This document shows, piece after piece, positions 9,359 through 16,373 of a stretch of 64,000 bases of DNA. This DNA comes from Stenotrophomonas aracearum (lineage in GTDB: Bacteria; Pseudomonadota; Gammaproteobacteria; Xanthomonadales; Xanthomonadaceae). A program made the position numbers and the translations under genes. Position 1 is the first letter of the stretch, and every line of letters starts with the position of its first letter. The stretch spans positions 1,437,001 through 1,501,000 of the forward strand of contig NZ_CP115543.1 in assembly GCF_031834615.1 (NCBI RefSeq), written 5' to 3'. A model generated the notes under the pieces. The model searched no databases. It was not told where the DNA came from and saw only the letters and a list, made by a program, of their open reading frames with translations.

Positions 9359-9380
9359 GCCGGGCAGGGCCCGGCACTAC
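9359..9380. repeat. SMAG-type REP monomer
   Basis: GCCGGGCAGGGCCCGGC followed by ACTAC, the CTAC foot of this repeat family, in the pstS-pstC gap just downstream of a long hairpin. Confidence 0.7.
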
Positions 9381-9417
9381 AACCGGAGGGGCCTGCGCGT
9401 TGCGCAGGCCCCGGTTT
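9381..9417 (-). terminator. Strong intercistronic hairpin between pstS and pstC
   Basis: An 11-bp GC-rich stem (9388-9398 with 9402-9412) around a 3-base loop, extended by AACCGG/CCGGTT flanks. It begins three bases past the pstS stop. The U-run lies on the plus-strand side (TTTTCTT), so for the pstS transcript it is more likely a partial terminator or RNase block than a full stop. Confidence 0.55.
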
Positions 9418-9419
9418 TC

Positions 9420-10511
9420 TTATTTGAATTCAGCAGTCCAGTAGCCTTCGATCTGCTTGACCAGTTTCGCCGGCAGCGGCACGTAGTGCAGTTCGTTGGC
9501 CTGGGCCTGACCGTTCTCGAAGGCCCACTTGAAGAACGCCAGGGTGTCCTTGCTGCGCTTGGCATCCTTGGGCTGCTTGTGCATCAGCATGAAGTTGGTG
9601 GCGGTGATCGGCCACGCCTGGTCGCCCGGGGCGTTGGTGATGACCAGGTTGAAGTCCTTGGCGCTGGCCCAGTCGGCGCTGGCAGCGGCGGCGGCGAAGG
9701 TTTCAGCGCTCGGCTGCACCCAGTTGCCGGCGGCGTTCTGCATCGAGGCGTACGGCATGCCGTTCTGCAGCGCGTAGGCCAGTTCGACGTAACCGATCGA
9801 ACCCTTGATCTGCTTCACGTACGAGGCGACGCCTTCGTTGCCCTTGCCACCCACGCCGTCCGGCCACTGCACCGAGGTGCCTTCGCCGACCTTGCTCTTC
9901 CAGTCCGGGCTGACCTTGGACAGGTAGTTGGAGAAGTTGAAGGTGGTGCCCGAACCGTCCGAACGGTGGACCAGGGTGATCTTGCCGTCGGGCAGCTTCA
10001 CGCCCGGGTTGGCGGCGACGATGGCCGGGTCGTTCCAGGTCTTGACCTTGCCCAGGAAGATGTCGGCCAGCAGGGCGCCGCTCAGGCGCAGCTTGCCGGC
10101 TTCCAGGCCCTCGATGTTCACCACCGGGACCACGCCGCCGATGGCGGACGGGAACTGGCCGAGCCCGGCCTGGGCCAGCTCTTCGCTGGACAGCGGCTTG
10201 TCGGAGGAACCGAAGTCGACGGTGCCGGCCTTGATCTGGGCGATACCGCCGCCCGAGCCGATCGACTGGTAGTTGATCTTGGCGCCGGTGGCGGCGTTGT
10301 AGTCGGCCGACCACTTGGAGACCAGCGGGAAAATGAAGGAGGCGCCCGCGCCGGAGATCTCGGCGGTCACCTTGTCGCCCGCGGCCGGGGCGGCGGCGGG
10401 GGCATCTGCGGCCGGTGCCGTGGCCTGGCCTTCAGCGGCCGGCTTGCAGGCGGACAGGCCCAGCGCGATGGCCAGGGAAAGGGCGGCAAAGCTGGCCGAA
10501 TGCAGTTTCAT
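9420..10511 (-). CDS. pstS: Phosphate-binding lipoprotein PstS (copy 1)
   Basis: A 363-residue phosphate-binding protein with a lipoprotein signal (LSAC, lipidated C22), an Ala/Pro-rich linker (about residues 23-45) and the PstS fold. Phosphate-contact motifs are visible: GAGASFIFP, QSIGSGGGIAQI, FGSSDKPL and HRSDGSGTTFNF. It is adjacent to pstC and closely resembles the next gene upstream, so the two are tandem paralogues. The lipid anchor distinguishes it from copy 2. Confidence 0.95.
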   Translation of the reverse strand: MKLHSASFAALSLAIALGLSACKPAAEGQATAPAADAPAAAPAAGDKVTAEISGAGASFIFPLVSKWSADYNAATGAKINYQSIGSGGGIAQIKAGTVDFGSSDKPLSSEELAQAGLGQFPSAIGGVVPVVNIEGLEAGKLRLSGALLADIFLGKVKTWNDPAIVAANPGVKLPDGKITLVHRSDGSGTTFNFSNYLSKVSPDWKSKVGEGTSVQWPDGVGGKGNEGVASYVKQIKGSIGYVELAYALQNGMPYASMQNAAGNWVQPSAETFAAAAASADWASAKDFNLVITNAPGDQAWPITATNFMLMHKQPKDAKRSKDTLAFFKWAFENGQAQANELHYVPLPAKLVKQIEGYWTAEFK

Positions 10512-10566
10512 GCGTCACTCCGTAGCGGGATGGGGTGCCGGGCTGGCCGGCTGACGCTGCTATGAA

Positions 10567-10584
10567 ATGATGTTTTTGTTACAG
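10567..10584 (-). promoter_or_regulatory. Candidate Pho box before pstS copy 1
   Basis: On the minus strand CTGTAAC, four bases, then ACATCAT: the 7-4-7 layout of a PhoB half-site pair (consensus halves CTGTCAT). The match is moderate. It lies about 55 bp upstream of the ATG. Confidence 0.4.
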
Positions 10585-10665
10585 CTTGATGACGTCGTGA
10601 CAGAGGGCACGTTAAACCCCCGCAGGACAAGGCCTGGCGGCCCCCCGGGCGGGGCAGGGCGCCCA

Positions 10666-10695
10666 ATAAAAAAGCGCGGATCAACAGATCCGCGC
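10666..10695 (-). terminator. Rho-independent terminator after pstS copy 2
   Basis: Minus-strand stem GCGCGGATC/GATCCGCGC (10687-10695 with 10674-10682) followed by six U residues. It lies 115 bp past the copy 2 stop, beyond a REP dimer, and ahead of the pstS copy 1 promoter. Confidence 0.88.
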
Positions 10696-10750
10696 CGGAG
10701 AGGTGCCGCCAGGGGGAGAGAGGACCTGGCGGCACCTTTGCCTGGGTGGT

Positions 10751-10803
10751 GTATCGACCAGCGGTCGATACCTACCGTGGTAGGTCACGACCGCTGGTCG
10801 TGA
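10751..10803. repeat. SMAG-type REP inverted dimer
   Basis: GTATCGACC-AGC-GGTCGATAC followed by CTAC, then GTAG followed by GTCACGACC-GCT-GGTCGTGAC. The stems differ from the other sites but the GTAG/CTAC feet are the same. It begins 8 bp past the pstS copy 2 stop. Confidence 0.7.
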
Positions 10804-10810
10804 CGGCCAA

Positions 10811-11830
10811 TCAATATTTCAGGTTCTGCGACCAGTAGGTCTCGATCTGCTTGACCAGGCTGTCCGGCAGCGGCACGTAGTCCAGCTGCTTGGCCTGGGC
10901 GTCGCCGCTCTTGTAGATCCAGCGGAAGAACTCCTGGGTGGCCTTGGCGCTGTTCACGTTCTTCGGCTGCTTGCGGACCAGGATGAAGTTGGTGGCGGTG
11001 ATCGGCCACGCTTCGGCGCCCGGGGCGTTGGTCATGACCAGGTAGAAGTCCTTGGCGTTGGCCCAGTCGGCGCTGGCGGCAGCGGCGGCGAACGACTCGT
11101 CGCTCGGCAGCACGACCTTGCCCGACGCGTTCTTCATCGCGGCGTAGGACATCTTGTTCTGCAGGGCGTAGGACAGTTCGACGTAGCCGATGCCACCCTT
11201 GATCTGCTTCACGTAGGCGGCAACGCCTTCGTTGCCCTTGCCACCGATGCCGACCGGCCACTGCACCGAGGTGCCTTCGCCGACCTTGCTCTTCCACTCC
11301 GGGTTGACCTTGGAGAGGTAGTTGACGAAGTTGAAGGTGGTGCCCGAACCGTCCGAGCGGTGCACGACGGTGATCTTGCCGTCGGGCAGCTTGACGCCCG
11401 GGTTCAGGGCGGTGATGGCCGGGTCGTTCCAGGTCTTGATCTTGCCCAGGAAGATGTTGGCCAGGGTCGGGCCGTCCAGCTTCAGCGCGCCCGGGGCGAC
11501 GCCGGCCACGTTGATCACCGGCACCACGCCGCCGATCACCGACGGGAACTGGGCCAGGCCGGCCGAGGCCAGCTCTTCCGGCTTCAGCGGGGCGTCGGAC
11601 GAACCGAAGTCAACCGTCGCGGCCTTGATCTGGGCGATACCACCGCCGGAGCCGATCGACTGGTAGTTGACCTTCTTGCCGGTCGCGGTGCTGTAGTCGG
11701 ACGACCACTTGGACATGACCGGGTAAATGAACGATGCGCCCGCGCCGGTCACATCGGCGGCATTGGCGGCGAACACGGACGACGCGGCGAGGACGGCAAC
11801 AGCGGCGCGCGACTTGAAGGCGTGGATCAC
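10811..11830 (-). CDS. pstS: Phosphate-binding protein PstS (copy 2, soluble)
   Basis: A 339-residue PstS paralogue with a normal Sec signal peptide (cleavage near ANA-ADVTG, residues 22-25) and no lipobox cysteine, so it should be free in the periplasm. It shares GAGASFIYP, SIGSGGGIAQI, FGSSDAPL and HRSDGSGTTFNF with copy 1, and the two align over nearly their whole mature length. It has its own candidate Pho box and its own terminator, so it can be expressed separately from pstS1-pstCAB-phoU. Confidence 0.94.
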   Translation of the reverse strand: MIHAFKSRAAVAVLAASSVFAANAADVTGAGASFIYPVMSKWSSDYSTATGKKVNYQSIGSGGGIAQIKAATVDFGSSDAPLKPEELASAGLAQFPSVIGGVVPVINVAGVAPGALKLDGPTLANIFLGKIKTWNDPAITALNPGVKLPDGKITVVHRSDGSGTTFNFVNYLSKVNPEWKSKVGEGTSVQWPVGIGGKGNEGVAAYVKQIKGGIGYVELSYALQNKMSYAAMKNASGKVVLPSDESFAAAAASADWANAKDFYLVMTNAPGAEAWPITATNFILVRKQPKNVNSAKATQEFFRWIYKSGDAQAKQLDYVPLPDSLVKQIETYWSQNLKY

Positions 11831-11885
11831 GGGGTGGCTCCTGGGATGGATGATGGTGCGGGGTTTCCCGCCCGGTGCCTATTCC

Positions 11886-11903
11886 ATAACGGTTCCATGA
11901 CAG
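11886..11903 (-). promoter_or_regulatory. Candidate Pho box before pstS copy 2
   Basis: On the minus strand CTGTCAT-GGAA-CCGTTAT, an exact first half-site and an imperfect second with the correct 11-bp period. It lies about 56-73 bp upstream of the pstS copy 2 ATG. Confidence 0.6.
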
Positions 11904-11952
11904 CGCGAGGTCTGTGATATGACGCACCTGTGACACGCGTCATCTGCGGCTC

Positions 11953-12048
11953 CGGACACGCATGGCGTGCCCCTACGCGGCCGGAACCGGCACGGACGCA
12001 TGGCGTGACCACGGGCGCGATCGCGTAGCGACACGCCACGCGTGTCCC
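11953..12048. repeat. SMAG-type REP cluster
   Basis: Unit 1 (11953-11975, ending CTAC), a decayed middle copy lacking its foot (11993-12010) and an inverted unit (12025-12048, starting GTAG), all of the ACACGC/GCGTGT stem type. It lies between oprP and pstS copy 2. Confidence 0.75.
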
Positions 12049-12060
12049 ACGGAACCCCAA

Positions 12061-12094
12061 AAGAAAAAAGGGCGCAGCCCAAGCTGCGCCCTTT
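12061..12094 (-). terminator. Rho-independent terminator after oprP
   Basis: Minus-strand 11-bp stem (12068-12078 with 12083-12093), loop of four, followed by a run of U residues. It lies 24 bp past the oprP stop. Confidence 0.9.
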
Positions 12095-12117
12095 CCATTG
12101 CACAGGTGACGTACGAC

Positions 12118-13329
12118 TTACCAGAAGAACTGCAGGCGCGCTTCCAGGATGTTCGGATCGTCATTGACGAACGTGCGGCTGGTCGAGCTGTACTTCTTGC
12201 TGTCCACCATCACGTAGTTCAGCGCGAACTTGGTGTTGGAGCGCCAGTAGTAGTTCACGCCCACGGTCCAGATATCCATCTTGCCGCCGAGCACGCCGTC
12301 CACGATCGGCGGACGACCGGCAACCGGATTGGCGTTCAGATGGCCGTCGTCCAGGTTCATCGAGTCGTAACGCGCGCCCAGCTGCCACATGCCACGGCCC
12401 GGCTCGTCCGGCAGGCCGGTGGTCGGGGTGCCGCCCTTGTAGCCCCAGCTTTCGCCGGTGATGTTCCACAGGCCGCTGACGTAGAAGCCGTCGCTGGTGT
12501 AGTTGTCGCGCGTCATGCGCTTGGCTTCGCTGGTGTAGTACTCGGCCTGGGCCTTGAACGGGCCGCCGATGTACATCGCTTCCGCGCCGATCGTCTTGAC
12601 CCGGTCGGTGTCGGTCAGGTTGCCGCTGTCGACCAGGCGCGCGGTGGCCAGGTCGGCGTTCGGGCGGGCACGCACGCGCAGGGTGTCGGCGTCGGTGTCG
12701 TAGTCGACATAGCTCAGGCCGAAGTGCAGGACCTGGCCCTTCTCGTTGATCGGCGCCCAGGTACCACGCGCGCCGTAGCCGCTGCCGTGGGCCAGGTTGC
12801 GGGTCAGTTCGCGGCCGAAGGCGCTGGCGGTGACCGACCAGTTGGCGTCGCCGAAGCTGTACGCGCCACCGAGGCGACGGGCCACGGCGTAGGTGTTGGT
12901 GACCGCAGCCTTGGAGATGAAGTCGTTGTTCTTGGTGCTGGACAGTTCTTCCAGGCTGTTGGGCTGCTTGAACTGGCCCAGCTGCACGAAGTGGTTGGCG
13001 TTGCCCGCCAGCTTGTACTTCACGTTGGTGTCCAGGAACTTGTCGGCCTTGGCGTCATAACCGACCACCCATTCCACGTTGCCCGGGCCCTTGCCCTTGA
13101 GCACCAGCTCGGCACGGCGCAGCTCGAATTCGCTGTCCTTGCCGTTGGCGGCATCGCCACCGTTGAGGTCGGTCACATCGTTGTCGAACCAGTTGCCGTC
13201 GGCCTGGACCAGGCCTTCGAAGGTGATCTCCGAGCCGCCGATCACGTCGATGGCCACTTCAGCGTGGGCGGCCGGCACGAACAGCGCAGCAGCCACGGCC
13301 GCAGTGAGGAGTTGGCGATGCAGTTTCAT
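12118..13329 (-). CDS. oprP: Phosphate-selective porin OprO/OprP family
   Basis: A 403-residue outer-membrane porin with a clear signal peptide (AAHA-EV, cleavage near residue 23). The mature part is rich in alternating beta strands and ends in an aromatic residue (LQFFW), as outer-membrane barrels do. OprP-type trimers take up phosphate across the outer membrane under starvation. It is the most upstream gene of the phosphate locus, with its own candidate Pho box and terminator. Phosphate rather than pyrophosphate preference is inferred from context only. Confidence 0.9.
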   Translation of the reverse strand: MKLHRQLLTAAVAAALFVPAAHAEVAIDVIGGSEITFEGLVQADGNWFDNDVTDLNGGDAANGKDSEFELRRAELVLKGKGPGNVEWVVGYDAKADKFLDTNVKYKLAGNANHFVQLGQFKQPNSLEELSSTKNNDFISKAAVTNTYAVARRLGGAYSFGDANWSVTASAFGRELTRNLAHGSGYGARGTWAPINEKGQVLHFGLSYVDYDTDADTLRVRARPNADLATARLVDSGNLTDTDRVKTIGAEAMYIGGPFKAQAEYYTSEAKRMTRDNYTSDGFYVSGLWNITGESWGYKGGTPTTGLPDEPGRGMWQLGARYDSMNLDDGHLNANPVAGRPPIVDGVLGGKMDIWTVGVNYYWRSNTKFALNYVMVDSKKYSSTSRTFVNDDPNILEARLQFFW

Positions 13330-13383
13330 GGAAAGGAGCCTTGCAGGCAGGTGGGAAGATGCTGCGCAGGCTAATAAGTGAAG

Positions 13384-13401
13384 ATTGCGTAAATATGACA
13401 G
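13384..13401 (-). promoter_or_regulatory. Candidate Pho box before oprP
   Basis: On the minus strand CTGTCAT-ATTT-ACGCAAT, with a perfect first half-site and a weak second one. It lies 55-72 bp upstream of the oprP ATG, the same distance as the box of pstS copy 2. Confidence 0.5.
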
Positions 13402-13510
13402 TTTCAGACAAAGCGTCCCCAGGCCCGGGCCCGGTAGCAGCTGGGGTTGCCCACGCTGCCTGAAACAGATGACTGCCCGGTTGCGTCCAGATGGCAGTCG
13501 GAATGCCGGC

Positions 13511-14197
13511 TCAGGCGGCGGTTTTCTGCTTGAACCGGCACAGGTCGCGGATCACGCACTGCGGGCAGTCCGGCTTGCGCGCCTTGCACACGTAACGGCC
13601 GTGCAGGATCAGCCAATGGTGGGCGTCGAGCAGGAACTCGGCCGGAATCGTCTTCACCAGGCCGTCCTCGACGGCGCGGACGTCCTTGCCCGGCGCCAGC
13701 CCGGTCCGGTTGGCCACCCGGAAGATGTGCGTGTCCACGGCCATCACCGGTTCGCCGAAGGCGGTGTTGAGCACCACGTTGGCGGTCTTGCGCCCGACCC
13801 CGGGCAGGGCCTCCAGCGCGGCGCGGTCGCGCGGCACCTCGCCGCCATGTTGTTCGATCAGCAGCCGGCAGGTGGCAATCACGTTCTTCGCCTTCGCATT
13901 GAACAGCCCGATGGTGGCGATGTATTTCTTCAGCCCGTCTTCGCCCAGCGCCAGGATCGCCTGCGGTGTGTTGGCCACCGGGAACAGTTTGCGCGTGGCC
14001 TTGTTGACGCCGACATCGGTGGCCTGCGCCGACAGCGCCACGGCCACCAGCAGTTCGAACGGCGTGCTGTATTCCAGTTCGGTATTGGGATGCGGATTGA
14101 GTTCGCGCAGGCGGGTGAACATTTCCACCACGTCGGCCTTGGGCATGCGCGCGCTGCGCGGTGCGGCCCGGGGCGCGGCTTTTGCAACGGTTGGCAT
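13511..14197 (-). CDS. nth: Endonuclease III
   Basis: A 228-residue bifunctional DNA glycosylase/AP lyase for oxidised pyrimidines. The helix-hairpin-helix LPGVGRKTANVV holds the catalytic lysine, the catalytic aspartate is in AVDTHIFRV, and the C-terminal 4Fe-4S loop has the standard C-x6-C-x2-C-x5-C spacing (CKARKPDCPQCVIRDLC). The start codon shares a base with the stop of the upstream small gene (TGATG). The basic N-terminal extension of about 17 residues is longer than in E. coli. Confidence 0.95.
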   Translation of the reverse strand: MPTVAKAAPRAAPRSARMPKADVVEMFTRLRELNPHPNTELEYSTPFELLVAVALSAQATDVGVNKATRKLFPVANTPQAILALGEDGLKKYIATIGLFNAKAKNVIATCRLLIEQHGGEVPRDRAALEALPGVGRKTANVVLNTAFGEPVMAVDTHIFRVANRTGLAPGKDVRAVEDGLVKTIPAEFLLDAHHWLILHGRYVCKARKPDCPQCVIRDLCRFKQKTAA

Positions 14198-14610
14198 CAG
14201 GAAGGTTTTCCAGCGGCCTTGGCCTTGGCGCGCGCGAGGATCGCAGCAGCGGCTGGCGGCAGGGCCGGTTTCAGGTCGGGGGTGGGGGCGGGCGGGGCGC
14301 GGCGTGCCTCGCGTTCGGCCGCGCGTCGCGCCAGCCGTTGCGCGCGCGCCTGGTAGCGCTCACGCGCGGCCCAGGCGCGCTGCAACTGGCGCTGGGCCTG
14401 CAGCAGGCGGGCCGGCAGGTCGGGATGGCCAGGCACCAGGGTGTCGTCGCCGGGCGCGGGCACGTAATCCATCAACCCCGCCGCGAGCGCCGCGTCCAGA
14501 TCGTCGGCCAGCACGCAGCGCAGCACCTCACCTCCCTGAACCACGGAGCGGTTGACCGGGCGCGCAGGGGTGGCACCATCGTCGGCAACGGTCAGGGGCA
14601 CGTCGGCCAC
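14197..14610 (-). CDS. Small basic protein coupled to nth
   Basis: Not recognised with confidence. GTG at 14610 has a good AGGAG 8-12 bases upstream, and the stop overlaps the nth start (TGATG), so it is a real 137-residue gene co-translated with nth. The N-terminal 75 residues are acidic and unstructured-looking; the rest is a charged Arg/Ala-rich coiled coil (about 75-105) ending in a Pro/Ala/Lys tail (ILARAKAKAAGKPS). That tail resembles the C-termini of RnfB/RsxB and RnfC proteins, and rsxB lies next to nth in many gammaproteobacteria, but none of the ferredoxin cysteine motifs are here. Confidence 0.65.
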   Translation of the reverse strand: MADVPLTVADDGATPARPVNRSVVQGGEVLRCVLADDLDAALAAGLMDYVPAPGDDTLVPGHPDLPARLLQAQRQLQRAWAARERYQARAQRLARRAAEREARRAPPAPTPDLKPALPPAAAAILARAKAKAAGKPS

Positions 14611-14780
14611 GGCGGAAACTCCTGGTAAAACGTTAAAAAAAAGTGATTTTGAACTCTGGAAACGAAAGCAGGTCAAAGCCTCCGTCGTTAGTGGCGGTTC
14701 AACGTTGCGGCGGCTATCCTAACCCGTCGCCTCAGGGCGGCCCAATGCGTCCTGAGTTACCACCCCTGGAGAAACGTTTG

Positions 14781-15482
14781 ATGAAGTTGCGTTCTATCGC
14801 GGTCGCCGTCGCGGCCCTGGCCCTGACGGGCAATGCCTTCGCCCAGGACACTTCGTCCGAAAAGGGCAAGCTGAGCTATTACTTCGGTTACGACTACGGC
14901 AACAACCTGGCCGAGCTCACCCAGCGTGGCGAGCAGCTGGACATCAACTCGGTGGTGAAGGGCCTGCAGGATGCCTACGCCAAGAAGCAGCCGGCGATCA
15001 CCGCCGAGCAGCTCAAGCCGGCCGTTGAAGCGTTCCAGAAGCGTGAGCAGGGTCGTGCCCAGGCCGCCAAGGCCGAGTACGAAAAGGCTGCCGGCGAAAA
15101 CAAGACCAAGAGCACCCAGTTCCTGGCCGCCAACAAGGCCAAGGCCGGCGTGCAGACCCTGCCGAGCGGCGTGCAGTACCGCGTCGTTGAAACCGGCTCG
15201 GGCGCCAAGCCGACCCAGGCCAGCACCGTGCAGCTGGAAGTGGCTGGTCCGTACCCGTTCGGCCAGCGCCCGGCCGAAGCGCGTCCGGCCCAGCAGATTC
15301 CGTCGATCAAGGTCAGCGAAGTCGAAATGAAGGCCATGCGCGAAGTGCTGCTGCAGATGCCGGCCGGTTCCAAGTGGGAAGTCACCCTGCCGCCGGAGCA
15401 GGCCTACGGTGCCGATCCGCGCACCCCGTTCCCGCCGAACGTGGCCGTGCAGTTTGAAATCAAGTTGGTCAGCGTCAAGTAA
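14781..15482 (+). CDS. Periplasmic FKBP-like protein with divergent catalytic domain
   Basis: A 233-residue protein with a signal peptide (cleavage near AFA-QD, residue 22), an FKBP-type N-terminal dimerisation region (about 25-135, with LSYYFGYDYGNNL and long helices) and a C-terminal FKBP-like part (TLPSGVQYRVVETGSGAKPT...). The first half matches Mip/FkpA proteins, but the usual catalytic core (xVHYTGxxxDGxxFDSS) is replaced by unrelated sequence with VAGPYPFGQR, so isomerase activity is doubtful while a chaperone role is possible. ATG 14781 has GGAG 12 bases upstream. Confidence 0.85.
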   Translation: MKLRSIAVAVAALALTGNAFAQDTSSEKGKLSYYFGYDYGNNLAELTQRGEQLDINSVVKGLQDAYAKKQPAITAEQLKPAVEAFQKREQGRAQAAKAEYEKAAGENKTKSTQFLAANKAKAGVQTLPSGVQYRVVETGSGAKPTQASTVQLEVAGPYPFGQRPAEARPAQQIPSIKVSEVEMKAMREVLLQMPAGSKWEVTLPPEQAYGADPRTPFPPNVAVQFEIKLVSVK

Positions 15483-15498
15483 CAACGGCTGAAAACAG

Positions 15499-15534
15499 AA
15501 AACGCGTCGATGGCAACATCGGCGCGTTTTTTGT
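15499..15534 (+). terminator. Rho-independent terminator after the FKBP-like gene
   Basis: AACGCGTCGATG and CATCGGCGCGTT form a near-perfect stem with a GCAA tetraloop, followed by TTTTTGTTT. It lies 17 bp past the stop. Confidence 0.9.
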
Positions 15535-15590
15535 TTCTGGATTCGCGTTACTGTTGCCCCGTGCATTATCCGGAACATTCCCCCCATGCC

Positions 15591-16373
15591 ATGCCCAGCC
15601 CCTGCATCGGAATCTGCGCGCTCGACCGCGCGGGCCTGTGCGGTGGCTGCCTGCGCAACGTGGACGAAATCACCCGCTGGTCGACCATGACCCGACACGA
15701 ACAGGAACACGTGATGCAGCAGGTTTTGCCGCTGCGTGAGCAGCTGCGGCAGTCGCTGGGCAGCTCGCTGGCCGCGCACGAGCGCCTGCTGCGCGCGCTG
15801 CATCCGCTGGATGCGCCGCCCGGCGGCGATGGCTGGAACCGCAGCGAGCTGGCCGACCTGCTGCCCCCCGGGCCGCCGGTGGAAGCGGCGGTGCTGGCCG
15901 GCATCATTCCGCGTGCCAGCGGTGCGCAGGTGCTGCTGACCCGGCGCACCGACACCCTCCGCCAGCACGGCGGCCAGGTCGGCTTTCCCGGCGGACGCCA
16001 GGAGCCCGATGACCGCGACGCGGTGGCCGCGGCGATCCGCGAAAGCAACGAGGAGATCGCCCTGCAGCACGACCAGGTGCAGGTGCTGGGCTATCTCGAC
16101 CCCTTCGTGACCATCACCGGCTACCGGGTGATGCCGGTGGTTGCGGTGATCGACCCGGGGTTCGTGGCGGTACCGCAGCCCGATGAAGTGGCCGAAGTCT
16201 TTGAAGTACCGTTCGATTACCTGATGGATCCGGCCAACCTGCACCAGGTCGAGATCGACCACCGCGGCCGGATCCGCCATGTACTGGAGTACGGCTGGCC
16301 CGGCCAGCGGATCTGGGGCGCGACCGCCGCCATCCTGTACAACCTGCGCCGCCGCCTGGAGCAAACCGAATGA
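15591..16373 (+). CDS. DUF1289-NUDIX fusion (CoA pyrophosphatase-like)
   Basis: A 260-residue two-domain protein. Residues 1-45 are a DUF1289 zinc-type module (CIGICALD...GLCGGCLRNVDEI...W). The remainder is a NUDIX hydrolase with the CoA-pyrophosphatase lead-in (LLTRRTDTLRQHGGQVGFPGG region) and NUDIX box (GGRQEP...AAIRESNEEIAL). CoA or related diphosphates are the likely substrate by family. ATG 15591 is chosen because earlier frames run into the preceding terminator. Its stop overlaps the start of sseA (ATGA). Confidence 0.85.
   Translation: MPSPCIGICALDRAGLCGGCLRNVDEITRWSTMTRHEQEHVMQQVLPLREQLRQSLGSSLAAHERLLRALHPLDAPPGGDGWNRSELADLLPPGPPVEAAVLAGIIPRASGAQVLLTRRTDTLRQHGGQVGFPGGRQEPDDRDAVAAAIRESNEEIALQHDQVQVLGYLDPFVTITGYRVMPVVAVIDPGFVAVPQPDEVAEVFEVPFDYLMDPANLHQVEIDHRGRIRHVLEYGWPGQRIWGATAAILYNLRRRLEQTE

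Noticed and set aside
9323..9377. Alternative GTG start of pstC
   Set aside because: It would place the first codons within the REP and hairpin; ATG 9323 fits the family.
14757..16364. Long minus-strand open frame (about 535 codons)
   Set aside because: It overlaps two well-supported plus-strand genes, spans a plus-strand terminator and has high His/Gln/Arg shadow composition.
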